From: Chitinispirillales bacterium | GTDB lineage: Bacteria; Fibrobacterota; Chitinivibrionia; Chitinivibrionales; Chitinispirillaceae | Direction: 5' to 3' | DNA: 64,000 nucleotides | NCBI GenBank assembly: GCA_031254105.1 | Contig: JAIRVB010000027.1 | Coordinates: forward strand, 1-64,000 | Shown: in pieces, positions 8,165-16,763 of the stretch | How positions within the stretch are numbered: position 1 is the stretch's first letter | Layout: the number at the start of each line of letters is the position of its first letter | Program-made: the position numbers and the translations under genes | The notes under the pieces: generated by a model | What the model saw: only the letters and a program-made list of their open reading frames with translations | What the model was told of the DNA's origin: nothing | Database searches by the model: none

Positions 8165-10792
8165 TTGACTATTTTTATTAAACGCGTAACTCGTGCGGCT
8201 GTTATTGCGGCTGTGGGGCTGGCGCTGCCTCTTGCTGCCAGCAGCACAAGGCACCAATCTCTTGCCGAGAGGGTAGACAGTCTGGAGAGCTCGCTGGATG
8301 CTTTGGAATCCAAAGTAGTTTCTACTCTGATGTTTGGAGGATCAAGTCCTGTCTCTTTTTCAGGGGAGGCGAGACTTAAGATGCAGTACCACAACCTGGG
8401 CTATGACGCTCCGGGGTATATGCAGGCTGACAGGACGTATTTGCAGTCGGGGTGGGAGGGCAATGAAAACCTGTTCCGCCTTGGGATGGTTGCCCGGCCG
8501 GGAAGAAACACGGTTCTGTGGGCAAAGATCGGGTTTCAGCATACGCTTACCGGAAACTACAGTTTGTCTCAAGACGCTGATGGTTTTTCAACTTATCAGT
8601 ACAGGCATGACAAGGCGAGAAACAGCATCGCTATTCATGAAGACATGAGCGCGGGTATCGCGGTGCGTACTACGCCGGCCTCTTTTTGGGTAAAATTAGG
8701 CAATACCATGTGGACGGAAGCGTCTCCCCTTACTGTCTGGAAGGCTCAACCGCGTACGTTTGCCTGGGAATACCTGCCCTTTGAAGTGGAGCAGCCGATT
8801 GCGCGCTACTACGAATATAACATTGCAAAGGGGGAGAAGTCAGGACGCGCAGCATGGAATAAGAGGCCGTTTAACGGCATAAATGTCGAAAGTATAAATT
8901 TACCGGCGGATTTATACGCTAATTTTATTTACGGAACGTTTGAGCGTTTCGACAACTTCGAGCGGGAATATATTGATTTTGCCGGGGATTTGGGTTATGC
9001 GGACGGGGAGGGTTCCAAGGATGGATTCCCTGAAAAGAATCAAGGTATTGGTGATTCGTACCGTCATGTAATTCACGGACGCGCCGCAAAAAGCAAGCTG
9101 TTCGGCGATATGACTTTGGGTCTCAATTATGTTGGTATCAATTACAGAGATGATGTTCTGTTCGCTCATAAGGGTGATGGTCACGACAGTTATTTGCTTC
9201 TTAGAGAGTTCGGAGGTTATGATTCGGTATTTTACAAGGAACCTAAAACACTCTCTCTTGACCTCAGAGGCGCTTTAAGCGAGACATTTTCGATTCATGC
9301 CGATGTCGCTTTAAACTGGACGGATACTACATGGTGGGTGGATCCGGATAAAACTAATAGTTACGTAAACCGTATAAGTAACCCCGGATGGTACACCGAA
9401 AAAGGTTCATCCGGCAGCGATATTGTTTTTGCCGCTTACACAAAGCTTAGTTATAACGGGGTTCTGCCGATTGAGGCGGATCTTGCCTTTATAGGCAAAG
9501 GATTTTATTCCCCATTCTCTTTCGCTACGCCTATAGACGCGTTTTACGCTTATGGATCCAACATGGTGGGAGCGGGTAAGTTTATCGCCCGCGGCGAGGG
9601 GTCTCCATATACGCAGAATATGGCCGGAGCAAATCTTACATTTTCTCCTAAGGTGCCCGGTTATGGTCACTTTAAACTCAAGTACGGCCAGCACTTCAAT
9701 ATTGAAGATGGACAGGATCTTCTGTTTTTTCCCTACCGTCTTAACGGTTCCGACATGTTCACGCTTTTTCACAGCTCTTTTAACAGATGGGGTAACGCTC
9801 TGGTTGATAACTCTGTAAAGGGGAGCGGAACTTACAAAGGCCGTTTGGGAGATGAGAGCTTTGTTCACCGGTCGAGTTGGTTTGCCAATCCAAGCGTTAA
9901 CACACAATCTGTCGCCGGTCCCGGCGCTGGAGGGTTGAGAAGTGATTATATGTCAATGTTCGAGGGTTTTGTACCATACAGCAGCGCTGAAGAGGCTTAT
10001 AACAACTTTAGGGTGAAGAGAACCGCAAACGCATTTAATACAACCCAATCTAATATTATGAACCAGTCTTTTGATGGATTTCGCTATTTTAATGACGATG
10101 GAACGATTGATGTAGATTCATCAAAATCAACAAACACTTCGTGGGTTCCCGAAAGTAAAAAATACAGTTTCAATCTTGAGCTTGACGCAGCTTACGATAT
10201 CGGGCCGTTTGTTGGTTACCGCAGGGATCTGTTTGTTGGGGGCTATATTGGTATAAACGGAGTCTCGGGTTCGGTTAAACCTTTAGCCTTTGATGCTGAT
10301 ACTGACGCTAAGGGTGTGCATCTGTGGTCTATGTATTTAAGGCTTGAGCCTGCCATAGCTTTACATAAGAATTTTTATCTGCTTGGGCTTTTTGGTTATG
10401 AAAACTGGCGTTCGCAGAAGTCATGGATGCTTGCTAATTATGTTGAAGGCAATCCTAACTATGGCCGTTATATGAATCCTGTCACTACTGGCGCGGGTTC
10501 TGTAAGACAGAATAGTTTTGTTAAGGTTGACATTAACCACCGTGATTTTGCCTATGGTATCGGTTTTGACTGGGACATGCTTGAGCGTGTCGGGCTGCAT
10601 GGCCGCGTTAAGTGGATGACTCATGAAGACAGGGGTTTGAATGAGTATTACAAAGAAGTAGAGAAGAAAAGAAAAGACTTAAACGCGGCAAGAAGCGCAG
10701 AACAGCAAGTGCAATATGTTGAATTTACTGATGAAGATAGAAACGACTGGGCGACTCCGGTTTTTTCACTTGAAATCAAGATGTGGTTTTAA
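8165..10792 (+). CDS. Large outer-membrane barrel-like protein (first of a pair)
   Basis: A secreted protein of about 875 residues. I place the start at TTG 8165 because GGAGGT lies just upstream and the product then opens with a basic segment and a hydrophobic AAVIAAVGLALPLAAS signal peptide; an open frame extends to 8024. After cleavage there is a short coiled-coil-like LAERVDSLESSLDALESK, then FSGEARLKMQYHN, followed by many alternating amphipathic strands and a final aromatic residue (IKMWF), as expected of an outer-membrane beta-barrel. The next gene is a shorter relative with the same plan. The neighbouring glycosidase suggests a role in glycan capture or passage; that is inference. Confidence 0.7.
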   Translation: MTIFIKRVTRAAVIAAVGLALPLAASSTRHQSLAERVDSLESSLDALESKVVSTLMFGGSSPVSFSGEARLKMQYHNLGYDAPGYMQADRTYLQSGWEGNENLFRLGMVARPGRNTVLWAKIGFQHTLTGNYSLSQDADGFSTYQYRHDKARNSIAIHEDMSAGIAVRTTPASFWVKLGNTMWTEASPLTVWKAQPRTFAWEYLPFEVEQPIARYYEYNIAKGEKSGRAAWNKRPFNGINVESINLPADLYANFIYGTFERFDNFEREYIDFAGDLGYADGEGSKDGFPEKNQGIGDSYRHVIHGRAAKSKLFGDMTLGLNYVGINYRDDVLFAHKGDGHDSYLLLREFGGYDSVFYKEPKTLSLDLRGALSETFSIHADVALNWTDTTWWVDPDKTNSYVNRISNPGWYTEKGSSGSDIVFAAYTKLSYNGVLPIEADLAFIGKGFYSPFSFATPIDAFYAYGSNMVGAGKFIARGEGSPYTQNMAGANLTFSPKVPGYGHFKLKYGQHFNIEDGQDLLFFPYRLNGSDMFTLFHSSFNRWGNALVDNSVKGSGTYKGRLGDESFVHRSSWFANPSVNTQSVAGPGAGGLRSDYMSMFEGFVPYSSAEEAYNNFRVKRTANAFNTTQSNIMNQSFDGFRYFNDDGTIDVDSSKSTNTSWVPESKKYSFNLELDAAYDIGPFVGYRRDLFVGGYIGINGVSGSVKPLAFDADTDAKGVHLWSMYLRLEPAIALHKNFYLLGLFGYENWRSQKSWMLANYVEGNPNYGRYMNPVTTGAGSVRQNSFVKVDINHRDFAYGIGFDWDMLERVGLHGRVKWMTHEDRGLNEYYKEVEKKRKDLNAARSAEQQVQYVEFTDEDRNDWATPVFSLEIKMWF

Positions 10793-10868
10793 GGGGTGAA
10801 TCATGAACATAAAAAAAGTAAACAAACTAAATCGAAATACCTTATCAAGGCAAGAAAGGTCAACTACT

Positions 10869-12755
10869 ATGAAAAAGCTTTTCTTTTTCGCCATCACACT
10901 GTCGGTTAGTGCGTTGGCGGCGGATTCTCTTGACGAGCGGGTTGACGCGCTGCAGTCGCAGTTTGACCGCGCCATGTCTAAGGCGGGCATTCACTTCAGC
11001 GGTGAGTTCCGTTCGCAATTTTTGAGTTCAACAGTTTCTGAGAACGCTGTGCAGCAGGACGCGAAGAAGAACGAGAGCGTTGAGTACACAAGCGTAGATT
11101 TTGACATTTCCGCAAGACCCAACGCGGCTCTTAGCGCCCGCGCGGTGTTCAGGCTGCATCAGGACTGGAGAAACTTCTTCTCTGATGTCCAGAACCCAAT
11201 CACTACGCGCTGGCTGAGTATTGACGGTTCTATAATGCAGGGCATGGTTAAGTACAGTCTTGGCGACTACAAAAAGAAGGTTTCTCAGCTTACACTCTGG
11301 TCGCCTGATATGGAATTTCTTTATGAGCCTGAAATTTTCGCGATGCAGCGCAGGTTCGCCATATCCGAGTCGTTCCTTGGAGACAATAACCGTCTTCTGC
11401 AGGGTATGGATCTCGCTTTTAAAGCGCAGCTTTATCCTCTTTTAGAGGAAGTGGAAGCGGGCGTATTTGGCGCGCGTCTGGCGTCTACCGGTAATGGTGA
11501 AACCGGCGTGCTTCCTGAAACCGCTACAGCGTCAGAATTTGACAAGTATCTGATAGGAGTTAATGCCGGAACGCAAATTTTTAAGGGTCTGGGGCTTGGA
11601 ATCACAAATATTACAATATTCGATCATGAAACAAGCTTTGGTGGTATAGAGAAGAGTGCAAAATTAAATTCAGAGTCAAATAATGTTTTTGCGGCCCGCT
11701 TAAACGCCGACAACCGTACTTTCATGGAGACTGGTTTCGTGCAGTTTGGCGTAAACGCTGAATTTGCTCTCTCTTCACACAAATCCTCATATCTTGATTT
11801 TGTTACGGATGAAGTCGTTGATACAACAGTTTCCGGCAATGCTCTTAACGCGGAACTTTTCGGCCGTCTGACTTTTGATGAAGGCAACACATTAAAACTT
11901 TCCGGTACTTTCATCAACAATGAAGCAGCGTTTAGAAATGACGCCGCTCAGAGTCCGGTGTTTTTTCAGCGGGCAATTATGAACAGTGAAAATAAAACCG
12001 GTCTTGGCGCTGCGAATCCATTTGACGCTCTCTACAGAACAGTTTTCAAGTATGCGCCTTCGCAGTATTTGGGCGGCGCTATAAAACCGCGTACAAAGAC
12101 AGCTTATAATATTGCCATAGTATCACCATCGGCATACAGCATTTATGACCTCAGCGTTTTTCAGATGTCAATGCCCGGCGGACTTGCAAGCGCAGACCGT
12201 ACAGGCCCTATCGCAAAACTTGACGGTTCATTTTTTGACAAGGGCTTAAGCGTTGGTTTGAAAGCGGCGATGCTTAAGAGTGTTGAAGAACATTTAACTT
12301 ATGACAAAGACTACAACCTCACAGCGGTTAAGGGAAATCAGGAATTTCTTGATTTTGCTGGCGGCGCGAGCGTAGACATCGCCAAGTTTGTGCCTGCTGT
12401 AGGACCCTCTTTAGTGTTGGGCGGCTCTTTAGCAATGTATAACGCAAGTCATGGCGACTGGTCTACAGATAATACTCTTATAAGCGCTGAACTCAATTAC
12501 AATTTTTACAAGCGCTTCAGTCTTCTTGGCGGTTTGCAGATGCTTGCCACGCAATCAAAATATGATGGTAAAGAGGATTGGCCAGAAACAGTCTTCACCA
12601 ATCTGGCAGTCGGCCTTCAGTACAAAGTCGCAGACGGCGGCTGCCTGACAGTCAAGTTTAACAGAGTCGGCGCGGAACAGGCGGAATTTGAAGGTATGCC
12701 AAAAGTCAGCTATAAAGCGGTACAGCCGGAAGTATTCTTAACAGTCACATTCTAA
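10869..12755 (+). CDS. Outer-membrane barrel-like protein (second of a pair)
   Basis: About 628 residues with the same architecture as the preceding gene: signal peptide MKKLFFFAITLSVSALAA, coiled-coil-like LDERVDALQSQFDRAMSK, then IHFSGEFRSQF and many amphipathic strands, ending in the barrel-type VFLTVTF with terminal Phe. I prefer ATG 10869 because the signal peptide begins there and GAAAGG precedes it; an upstream in-frame ATG at 10803 also has an SD (AAGGGG) and would add 22 residues. It follows the first barrel gene closely and precedes the glycosidase, suggesting one operon. Confidence 0.7.
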   Translation: MKKLFFFAITLSVSALAADSLDERVDALQSQFDRAMSKAGIHFSGEFRSQFLSSTVSENAVQQDAKKNESVEYTSVDFDISARPNAALSARAVFRLHQDWRNFFSDVQNPITTRWLSIDGSIMQGMVKYSLGDYKKKVSQLTLWSPDMEFLYEPEIFAMQRRFAISESFLGDNNRLLQGMDLAFKAQLYPLLEEVEAGVFGARLASTGNGETGVLPETATASEFDKYLIGVNAGTQIFKGLGLGITNITIFDHETSFGGIEKSAKLNSESNNVFAARLNADNRTFMETGFVQFGVNAEFALSSHKSSYLDFVTDEVVDTTVSGNALNAELFGRLTFDEGNTLKLSGTFINNEAAFRNDAAQSPVFFQRAIMNSENKTGLGAANPFDALYRTVFKYAPSQYLGGAIKPRTKTAYNIAIVSPSAYSIYDLSVFQMSMPGGLASADRTGPIAKLDGSFFDKGLSVGLKAAMLKSVEEHLTYDKDYNLTAVKGNQEFLDFAGGASVDIAKFVPAVGPSLVLGGSLAMYNASHGDWSTDNTLISAELNYNFYKRFSLLGGLQMLATQSKYDGKEDWPETVFTNLAVGLQYKVADGGCLTVKFNRVGAEQAEFEGMPKVSYKAVQPEVFLTVTF

Positions 12756-12777
12756 GAGAGAGGGGTTTAAGTCAGTG

Positions 12778-15700
12778 ATGAAAAAGCATGCTAAATTAAT
12801 TACACTGTCATTGCTGTTTGCTCTTACCGCAATTCTTGTAAGCTGCGGTGTGCAGCTTCAGGCGGTAGGAGGCGATAAGGCTGCTGCCTCGACAACATCG
12901 AGGGCGTCTTCCGCGGCGGGCGGTGAGTCAAAGGTAGTATATAAGTTCTTTGATGAGGATTTCGTATCCGGCGGTTATTCGTATGTTTATCCCGACGCTT
13001 CTAAAGTCGAGATAAATGAGAATGAGGCTAATGTAAAGAACGGTGAAGCGTCGCTACAGTTTGACCTTGTTGCAGACGATTTTTCGGGCGGTTCCGTCTG
13101 CCTTTACAATTTGCTTTACGATCTTACACCTTACTACGAAACCGGCGCTTTACAAATTTGGGTTAAGGGCGCAAATGGCGGAGAGAAGGCATGGATAGCT
13201 TTAGTTGATGATGAAAACACCGACGGCAAAAAGAGTGTCGTGCGTCTTGACATGAGCAAATACGGCGGTATTACGGACAAGTGGACTCTTATAAGCGTTC
13301 CATTGGCGGATTTTGGCAAAAGGGGCGTATTCTGGGACGCAAAAGCGCGCGTAGAGGTTCCTGAGCCTTTTCAGTGGGATAAGGTTGCGGAGTTTCGCGT
13401 AGAGATTAAGAAAGGCGATAACCAGTCGTTTCGTGTTTGGGTAGACGATATCTTTATTGTTAGCAATGTTTTTGAGCAAAAAGATAGAAGCGATGTCGTT
13501 TATTGGGATGACAAAGAGTATAAGCTTCCCGGCTTTCCGGCAGGCCTTGTGCCTCAGGGTTTGAAGCCTATTGGTAAAGTGCTTAATAAAGGAGACGCGG
13601 TTCCTGGCGGTTTTGCCTATGTTTACGGCGGAAAAACAGCATACAAGGTTCAGGAGACAGAGGATCAGGGCGGTTCCGCTCTTGCTATGTACATGGATCA
13701 AACGGAATATTCTGGCGTAACCATGTCTATCGGTGAAGGAAGGTATATTGATCTCACGCGGCACCGTACAACCCCGTCAGCCGGTCTTGCGTTTTGGGGC
13801 AGGGGCGGTCCGGGATTGGTAAATATCAGCGTAGGCGTTATGGACAATAAGGGCAAGGATGTTAAAACTCAAACCAAGCTTTTTGTCGGCGATTACGGCA
13901 CAATAGACGGCGAGTGGAAGTATTACATGATACCCATCCGCATGTTCAATGAGAACGGTTTATATTGGGACGCAAGCCGCGGCGCTGAGATCAACTCCAA
14001 AATCGACTGGTCTAAGATTCAGGAGGTTCGCATATCGGTTAACAGAAACGATGAGCGCAACAGGCATATCAAACCCGGTGAGCCGGCGACTTTCTATATA
14101 AGCGATGTTATATTTATTGAGGAGATTCCAGGTTTTGTTAATCCGGAAGATTATTGGAACGCGTTCAAATCCAACGTACCGGATGTCATGCTGCATCAAT
14201 TTGAGACAGATATAGACCAGAAGTGGAACGTCTCTCACGGACCCAAGTCTGAGGCATCGTTTACTTACGGCGAATCAGGCGCGCCTGATGGCGGCGGCAA
14301 GTCGCTCCACATGACCTACCGTCTTAATGACTGGGTCGATTTTGTCTATAACTATCCGGAGAATAACCGTGAGGCGGCGATTCGGGACTGGACAAAGCAT
14401 TGGGGTTTGAAGTTTGATTTTTATACGGATAAACCTTACCAGCCTATCACAGTGCAGGTTGGCGACAAGGGCGGCGAGCTCTTTGTAGCGGCAAGCGGCG
14501 GCAACAAGGGATGGAACGAGGTTGTAGTGCCGTTTAGAAACTTTACAAAGTTCCCGTACTATCAGCCGCCCGACGCTGTACAAAACGGCAAGTTTGATCT
14601 TGACGGCGTACAGGTGCTTGATTTCAAGCCTGCCGGTGAAGGTTCACGCGGAACGTTCCGTATTGATAACGTCCGCCTGACAAATGACCGTGCAGCTAAA
14701 GTTAAGGAAGCTCCCGCGAATATCAGCATTAAGGTGAGCGGCAGCGATAAGGTTCTTACAAAGAAAATCAATGAAGGTATCTTCGGTATTAACGTTGCTC
14801 TTTGGGACGCGGACCTTCTCCTTCCTGCGACAGAGAAGTATGTAAGAGATGTTAACCACCAGGTTCTGCGTTATCCGGGCGGTTTGCGCGCGGATGATGA
14901 TGACTGGCAGGATGTTCTCAAGAAAAAAGACTGGATGGTTGACACCGATGAGTTCTTCGATTTTATGAAGAAGACTAATACCGGCGCAATGATTACTGTC
15001 AATTTTGGTACAGGTACGCCTGAAAAGGCGGCTGCTTGGGTGGAACACGCGAAGAAGAAGAATGTGAATGCCAAGTACTGGGAGATCGGTAATGAGCTTT
15101 ATGGCTCATGGCATCCTAATGTCACAACCGGCGACGATTACGGTAAACGCGCCCGTGAGTTCGCTGTCCAGATGAAGAAGGCTGACCCGTCCATAAAGGT
15201 AACGGCAGTCTGGATGCTTGACGGCGATTGGAATAGGGAGACATTTGTACACCTTAAAGATGTTGTTGACGGTGTGAACGTTCACCACTATCCTCAGCAC
15301 GCGGGTCAGGAGAATGACGCCGGCCTCTTAGCGGCTCCGCAGACTCTGCCGGATATTCTCGGCAGCGTTCGCAGACAGCTTAAGGAGTATGGCGCTGCCG
15401 GTAAGAATTACGAAATTTGGCTTACTGAATGGAATTCAGTAGACTTTGATCCGGGGCCTCAGACAATGGGTATTATTAACGCGCTCTTTGTGGCCGATTA
15501 TCTCGGTATGCTGACGCAGGTTAACATTGAGCAGGCTTCGTATTGGGATGTGCATAACAGCATAACGCCCGAGGGCGGCGACTACGGTTATCTTTCAAGG
15601 CGCGGCGCGCCGGATGGCGATAACGTTCCGCGTTCATCTTACTGGGCGTTCAAGATGGCGAGTCACAGTTTGGGCCGCGGATCACTTTTAGAGTCAAGCA

Positions 15701-15969
15701 CAGGTGATGATAATATTTCAAGCTACTATACGGTAGACGGCAAGAAAAAGTCACTGATGATCATCAACAAGCATCCCAAAACCGTTGCTGACGCTGAGAT
15801 CAACGTTCCTGGTTTTGCGGGTAGGGCGAAGATGAACCAGCTTACAACTGAGAACTCCGGTTCACCAGGCAAGGCAGGCAAGGGCCCGGCAGAATCATCT
15901 GTAGATGTAAAGCCTGGCATGAAGCTGTCGCTTCCTGCTTATTCGGTTACTACGATTACGATTGAGTAA
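12778..15969 (+). CDS. Lipoprotein GH-A clan glycosidase (alpha-L-arabinofuranosidase-like) with N-terminal carbohydrate-binding modules
   Basis: About 1063 residues (a GTG one codon upstream is an alternative start). The signal peptide ends in a lipobox, LVSCG, so the protein is a predicted lipoprotein. Residues ~50-230, 260-450 and 460-650 look like three related beta-sandwich modules (CBM11/CIA30-like) with repeated ending patterns such as WVDDIFI and RIDNVRL. The C-terminal half is a (beta/alpha)8 hydrolase: YWEIGNELYG carries the acid/base Glu and IWLTEWNSV the nucleophile Glu, placing it in clan GH-A near GH51/GH44. The combination predicts surface degradation of an arabinose- or glucan-containing plant polysaccharide; the exact substrate cannot be read. 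Confidence 0.75.
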   Translation: MKKHAKLITLSLLFALTAILVSCGVQLQAVGGDKAAASTTSRASSAAGGESKVVYKFFDEDFVSGGYSYVYPDASKVEINENEANVKNGEASLQFDLVADDFSGGSVCLYNLLYDLTPYYETGALQIWVKGANGGEKAWIALVDDENTDGKKSVVRLDMSKYGGITDKWTLISVPLADFGKRGVFWDAKARVEVPEPFQWDKVAEFRVEIKKGDNQSFRVWVDDIFIVSNVFEQKDRSDVVYWDDKEYKLPGFPAGLVPQGLKPIGKVLNKGDAVPGGFAYVYGGKTAYKVQETEDQGGSALAMYMDQTEYSGVTMSIGEGRYIDLTRHRTTPSAGLAFWGRGGPGLVNISVGVMDNKGKDVKTQTKLFVGDYGTIDGEWKYYMIPIRMFNENGLYWDASRGAEINSKIDWSKIQEVRISVNRNDERNRHIKPGEPATFYISDVIFIEEIPGFVNPEDYWNAFKSNVPDVMLHQFETDIDQKWNVSHGPKSEASFTYGESGAPDGGGKSLHMTYRLNDWVDFVYNYPENNREAAIRDWTKHWGLKFDFYTDKPYQPITVQVGDKGGELFVAASGGNKGWNEVVVPFRNFTKFPYYQPPDAVQNGKFDLDGVQVLDFKPAGEGSRGTFRIDNVRLTNDRAAKVKEAPANISIKVSGSDKVLTKKINEGIFGINVALWDADLLLPATEKYVRDVNHQVLRYPGGLRADDDDWQDVLKKKDWMVDTDEFFDFMKKTNTGAMITVNFGTGTPEKAAAWVEHAKKKNVNAKYWEIGNELYGSWHPNVTTGDDYGKRAREFAVQMKKADPSIKVTAVWMLDGDWNRETFVHLKDVVDGVNVHHYPQHAGQENDAGLLAAPQTLPDILGSVRRQLKEYGAAGKNYEIWLTEWNSVDFDPGPQTMGIINALFVADYLGMLTQVNIEQASYWDVHNSITPEGGDYGYLSRRGAPDGDNVPRSSYWAFKMASHSLGRGSLLESSTGDDNISSYYTVDGKKKSLMIINKHPKTVADAEINVPGFAGRAKMNQLTTENSGSPGKAGKGPAESSVDVKPGMKLSLPAYSVTTITIE

Positions 15970-15980
15970 GAAACAGGGAT

Positions 15981-16008
15981 GTAAAGACAAGGCATGCCTT
16001 GTCTTTAC
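15981..16008. repeat. 28-bp perfect palindrome after the glycosidase gene
   Basis: Each half is GTAAAGACAAGGCA (14 bases) and the two halves abut with no spacer, starting 11 bases past the stop codon. It can form a long hairpin in RNA or a cruciform in DNA. No T run follows, so it may be an mRNA 3'-end stabiliser or a dimeric protein site rather than a classical terminator. Confidence 0.75.
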
Positions 16009-16021
16009 AATACGATACCAG

Positions 16022-16050
16022 GCGGCGGGTCTTTGGACCCGCTGCTCTTT
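16022..16050 (+). terminator. Intrinsic terminator of the barrel/glycosidase locus
   Basis: A ten-base-pair stem with one G-T wobble (GCGGCGGGTC, loop TTTG, GACCCGCTGC) followed by TCTTTT. It lies 50 bases after the glycosidase stop and after the perfect palindrome. Confidence 0.7.
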
Positions 16051-16274
16051 TGGTGGGGTGTGGTTAATCACCCCCTTGTTTTGGTAAGAGATTCTATACT
16101 ATCGGGCGGAGTTAGTCCATGAGGCGCTGGGGTTGCCTGTATTTGGTGAGTAAATATCTTCCTTAATATCAAAGCTGGTTTTCTGCAAGTATTTTTCATC
16201 GTATCTCCATGTATAAAAATTTTTATCTCACTTAAACAGTGTCTACGCAAGATATTGCCAGTTTGATTTTTGAT

Positions 16275-16403
16275 GTTATAATAATTCAACTTCAAAATAG
16301 ATGTTCGAATGCAGAAATAAAAGATCAGATCACCTCATTTCTGTATTTGAACATCTATTTCCGCATTAATAATGCTCTTTTTCAAGTTGAATGATTATAT
16401 AAT
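16275..16403. repeat. Dispersed palindromic repeat with invertible centre, copy 2
   Basis: Second copy of the element at 6362-6476. Its outer arms are in the opposite orientation to copy 1 while its central 50 bases (16303-16352) are identical in the same orientation, so the centre is flipped relative to the arms. The centre is bounded by imperfect 16-base inverted repeats. Confidence 0.8.
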
Positions 16404-16426
16404 TTCATATGTAATGAGATATTACA

Positions 16427-16598
16427 TATGAAGACATTACCAACCGTCATGATTTAACAGACGGCCAGTGGGCCAAGATCGAACCTGTAATAACAAAGAT
16501 GGTGTGCTGTTGCGACACGCTATGCAAAGACTACTTGCGCTTTTAATGGAGCGGTTATCACTTCTTGCGTTTTGCAGTGGTTAAGACATGTTGCATAG
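16427..16598 (+). pseudogene. IS5-family transposase remnant
   Basis: One frame reads NRHDLTDGQWAKIEPVI, the classic beginning of IS5-group (DUF4096-type) transposases. A shifted frame from 16512 reads ATRYAKTTCAFNGAVI and ends WLRHVA-stop, matching the characteristic end of the same transposases (ATRYDKTARNFL type). The middle, several hundred bases in an intact element, is missing. This is an internally deleted, frameshifted remnant next to a dispersed repeat. The rest of 16009-16763 has no other gene I can support. Confidence 0.7.
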
Positions 16599-16763
16599 AC
16601 AGTATTTAGTTATTTGTTATTATTTATTAGTTAAATTTGGTTGTTCCCTCACGTAATAAACTATTTTTATATGCCATACTTAAGTTTTTATGGTATAATT
16701 TAGATTGGCGGGAGCGTATCATTTTAATGAAGTTTTTGTTCACGGTAAACAGGGTCGCGGTGT

